Source of the DNA: Clostridia bacterium
GTDB taxonomy: Bacteria > Bacillota > Clostridia > Oscillospirales > CAG-272
Direction: 5' to 3'
Length of the DNA stretch: 5,699 nucleotides
NCBI GenBank assembly: GCA_017420845.1
Contig: JAFQOC010000503.1
Span: 1-5,699, forward strand
Made by a program: the position numbers and the translations under genes. Each line of letters opens with the position of its first letter. Position 1 is the stretch's first letter. Shown here piece after piece: positions 4,440 to 5,699 of the stretch. The notes under the pieces were generated by a model. That model had not been told where the DNA came from. It made no database searches and saw only the letters and a program-made list of their open reading frames with translations.

Positions 4440-5699
4440 AACACCAACACCAACTACATCGAGTTCAGAGTCTACCAGTGGAACACCGACTACAAGACCT
4501 CCGTCAGCGGTCCTGTTCTGGCTGTGGCCTCCAAGCGCAACCAGGTGGACAACGCTCCTCTGGACGTCATCCTTCCCACCAACCGTAACCTGACCGGCGA
4601 GCTGCTGTGGATTGCTACCTACATCGAGGGTGAGTCCCAGATGACTCCTTGGGGCACCAACGGCGAGGGCGTGGACGGTGTTACCTACTTCTCAAACGGC
4701 TCCGAGTGCGCTCCTTTCTGTGTCTCCATCACCACCGGTGACGAGCTGACCGCGAATCCCGCTTCCTACACCGCTACCTTTGTGGCCGATGGCAACGAGG
4801 TGGGCAAGGTCACCTTCCTGGAGGGTGATACCGTTCTGTACGACGTTCCCGAGGTTCCCGCCAAGGAAGGCTTCTGGGGCGACTGGGCCGAGTACACTCT
4901 GAGTAACGCCGACATCACCATCGAGGCTGTTTACACCGACGCCTCCGGCGCTGTCAAGCCCGAGATTGAGGATGCCGCCAACATGACTGCCTTCGCCGAG
5001 GATCACAAATCCTACCTGAAGGGTACCGGCTGCTCGGTCAACGTCAACCGCGACGGCTCGGTTTCCTTCACCGGTAACTGGGAGGTGGACGGCGATATCG
5101 ACGCTTATGCCCAGATCAACTACCTGCAGCTCATGAAGAAGCACTATGTGAACTTCACCGGTCAGAAGGATCTGCCCAACAAGGTCCACAAGTACAAGGT
5201 CGTGGCCCTGAAGGTTAAGGCTCCCGCTGTTTGCGCCGATTCTGAGCCCAACATGACCGTGATCGTTGACCGTAACACCGAGATTTACGGTAAGGAGGTT
5301 GCCAACGCTATCAAGTGCGATGGCTCCGAGGAATACTGGATCTTCGACTTCTCTGACGAGAAGGATTTCTACAGCGGCGTCATCAACTCCATGTCCATCA
5401 ACTGGGCATACAGCGTTGGTGAGGAGGAGAATCTGGGTGCCGAGTTCGTTTTGCTGGGCTTCCAGTTCTTCGACACTCTGGAGGATGCTCTGAACGCCAC
5501 CGGCGGTGAGGAGGCTACCGAGGCTCCCACCGAGGAGAAGACCGAGGCTCCCACCGATGAGGCTACCGAGGCTCCCACTACTGCGGATACCACCGCAGCT
5601 CCCACCGACTCGACTGAAGAAAAGTCCGGTTGCGGCTCCGTCATCGGCTTCAGCGCTGTTGCCGTTCTGGCCGCCGCTGCCGCTGCCGTTGCTCTGAAA
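4440..5699 (+). CDS. C-terminal part after the TAA: two beta modules, a Listeria-Bacteroides-type repeat, linker and tail
   Basis: This 420-codon open stretch continues the same gene in the same frame. It begins with the rest of the first module (FRVYQWNTDY, LLWIATY), a pattern I associate with repeated beta modules of clostridial surface proteins. Residues 195-252 (full-frame numbering) read YTATFVADG, then VPAKEGFWGDW, and end IEAVYT: the shape of a Listeria-Bacteroides (InlB-B type) repeat. A second beta-rich module follows (about 262-440) with GSVSFTGNW and EYWIFDFSDEKDF. No credible independent start exists: the first in-frame ATG (4641) and a GTG (4524) lack proper ribosome binding sites. 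It is therefore expressed only by read-through, or if the TAA is an error. The frame is still open at the window edge. Confidence 0.55.
5511..5582 (+). repeat. Three 24-bp tandem repeats coding for TEAPT units
   Basis: Units at 5511-5534, 5535-5558 and 5559-5582 encode EATEAPTE, EKTEAPTD and EATEAPTT. The core ACCGAGGCTCCCAC is identical in all three, at 5517, 5541 and 5565. This is the extended, wall-spanning type of linker seen before C-terminal anchors in surface proteins. Near-identical DNA makes it prone to copy-number change. Confidence 0.8.
5625..5699 (+). other. Gly-Cys-Gly-Ser C-terminal tail with hydrophobic segment
   Basis: After the linker come SGCGS (482-486), a Val/Ile/Ala-rich hydrophobic stretch (487-505) and Lys506 at the window edge. 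The layout of short motif, membrane helix and presumably a basic end resembles tripartite C-terminal sorting signals. It has no LPXTG, so it is not a classical sortase substrate. It could instead be a plain transmembrane anchor. Confidence 0.6.

Larger units (their letters stand above)
4182..5699 (+). pseudogene. Secreted modular surface protein, frame broken by one TAA, 3' end off the window
   Basis: The full frame is 506 codons up to the window edge and is interrupted only at codon 86 (TAA, 4437-4439). Order of parts: signal peptide 1-28; beta-sandwich-like module about 40-190; Listeria-Bacteroides-type repeat about 195-252; second beta-rich module about 262-440; Thr/Glu/Ala/Pro linker about 441-480; Gly-Cys-Gly-Ser tail with a hydrophobic segment from 483 on. 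Both sides of the stop share frame, codon preference and a continuous domain, so they are one gene. A one-base change from TAC or TAT (Tyr) would explain the stop. TAA ends the other two genes here, so it is not a reassigned codon. It may be a fresh mutation, a sequencing or assembly error, or read-through. The gene lacks only its last few codons at the right edge. Likely a highly expressed cell-surface protein; ligand unknown. Confidence 0.7.

Noticed and set aside
4692..5189. Minus-strand open frame of 165 codons inside the surface-protein gene
   Set aside because: The plus strand carries the recognisable repeat module and codon bias; the minus-strand product is Val/Gly/Leu-rich shadow sequence.
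1..5699. CRISPR array, tRNA, rRNA or insertion sequence
   Set aside because: No regularly spaced direct repeats other than the coding TEAPT units, no tRNA cloverleaf or rRNA stretches, and no transposase or terminal repeats were seen.

Overview
The window looks like a piece of a Clostridia-type Firmicute chromosome, probably an uncultured gut or rumen member of the Oscillospirales/Christensenellales kind. This rests on strong AAAGGAGG ribosome binding sites, sigma-A style promoters with 17-bp spacers, a GC-rich coding style, a glycosidase-like lipoprotein resembling the DUF5722 family, and a secreted protein ending in a Thr/Glu/Ala/Pro-rich linker plus a Gly-Cys-Gly-Ser transmembrane tail. 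The taxonomic guess is inference; no rRNA or other marker gene is present.

Layout. Positions 1-259 are non-coding. They hold the promoter and ribosome binding site of a minus-strand gene that starts just off the left edge, a 12-bp perfect inverted repeat tying that promoter to that ribosome binding site, a perfect 10-bp-arm palindrome, a strong terminator, and two weaker hairpins in the 3' UTR of the gene to the right. Positions 260-3891 are a two-gene minus-strand operon: alanine racemase (3891-2629) followed 11 nt later by a 785-residue lipoprotein (2617-260). The operon has its own promoter at 3935-3963 and ends at the terminator at 136-168. Positions 3964-4181 are a divergent regulatory region. 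A near-consensus plus-strand promoter (4101-4129), a 5'-UTR hairpin and a good ribosome binding site drive the third gene.

That third gene (4182 to beyond 5699) encodes a modular secreted surface protein: signal peptide, beta-sandwich-like module, a Listeria-Bacteroides-type repeat, a second beta-sandwich-like module, a TEAPT repeat linker and a C-terminal membrane/sorting tail. Its frame is interrupted once, by a TAA at 4437-4439 (codon 86). The following 420 codons stay open and keep the same strong codon bias, so this is a very recent nonsense mutation, a sequence error, or less likely a recoding event.

How the genes relate. Alanine racemase makes D-alanine for peptidoglycan. The co-transcribed lipoprotein is placed on the outer face of the membrane, apparently held by lipid at one end and a transmembrane helix at the other. 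It has a glycosidase-like core in which the expected catalytic acid motifs look eroded, which suggests a sugar- or wall-binding pseudoenzyme. The divergent gene also makes a cell-surface protein. The window therefore has a cell-envelope theme, but no complete defence, mobile or biosynthetic system is visible.
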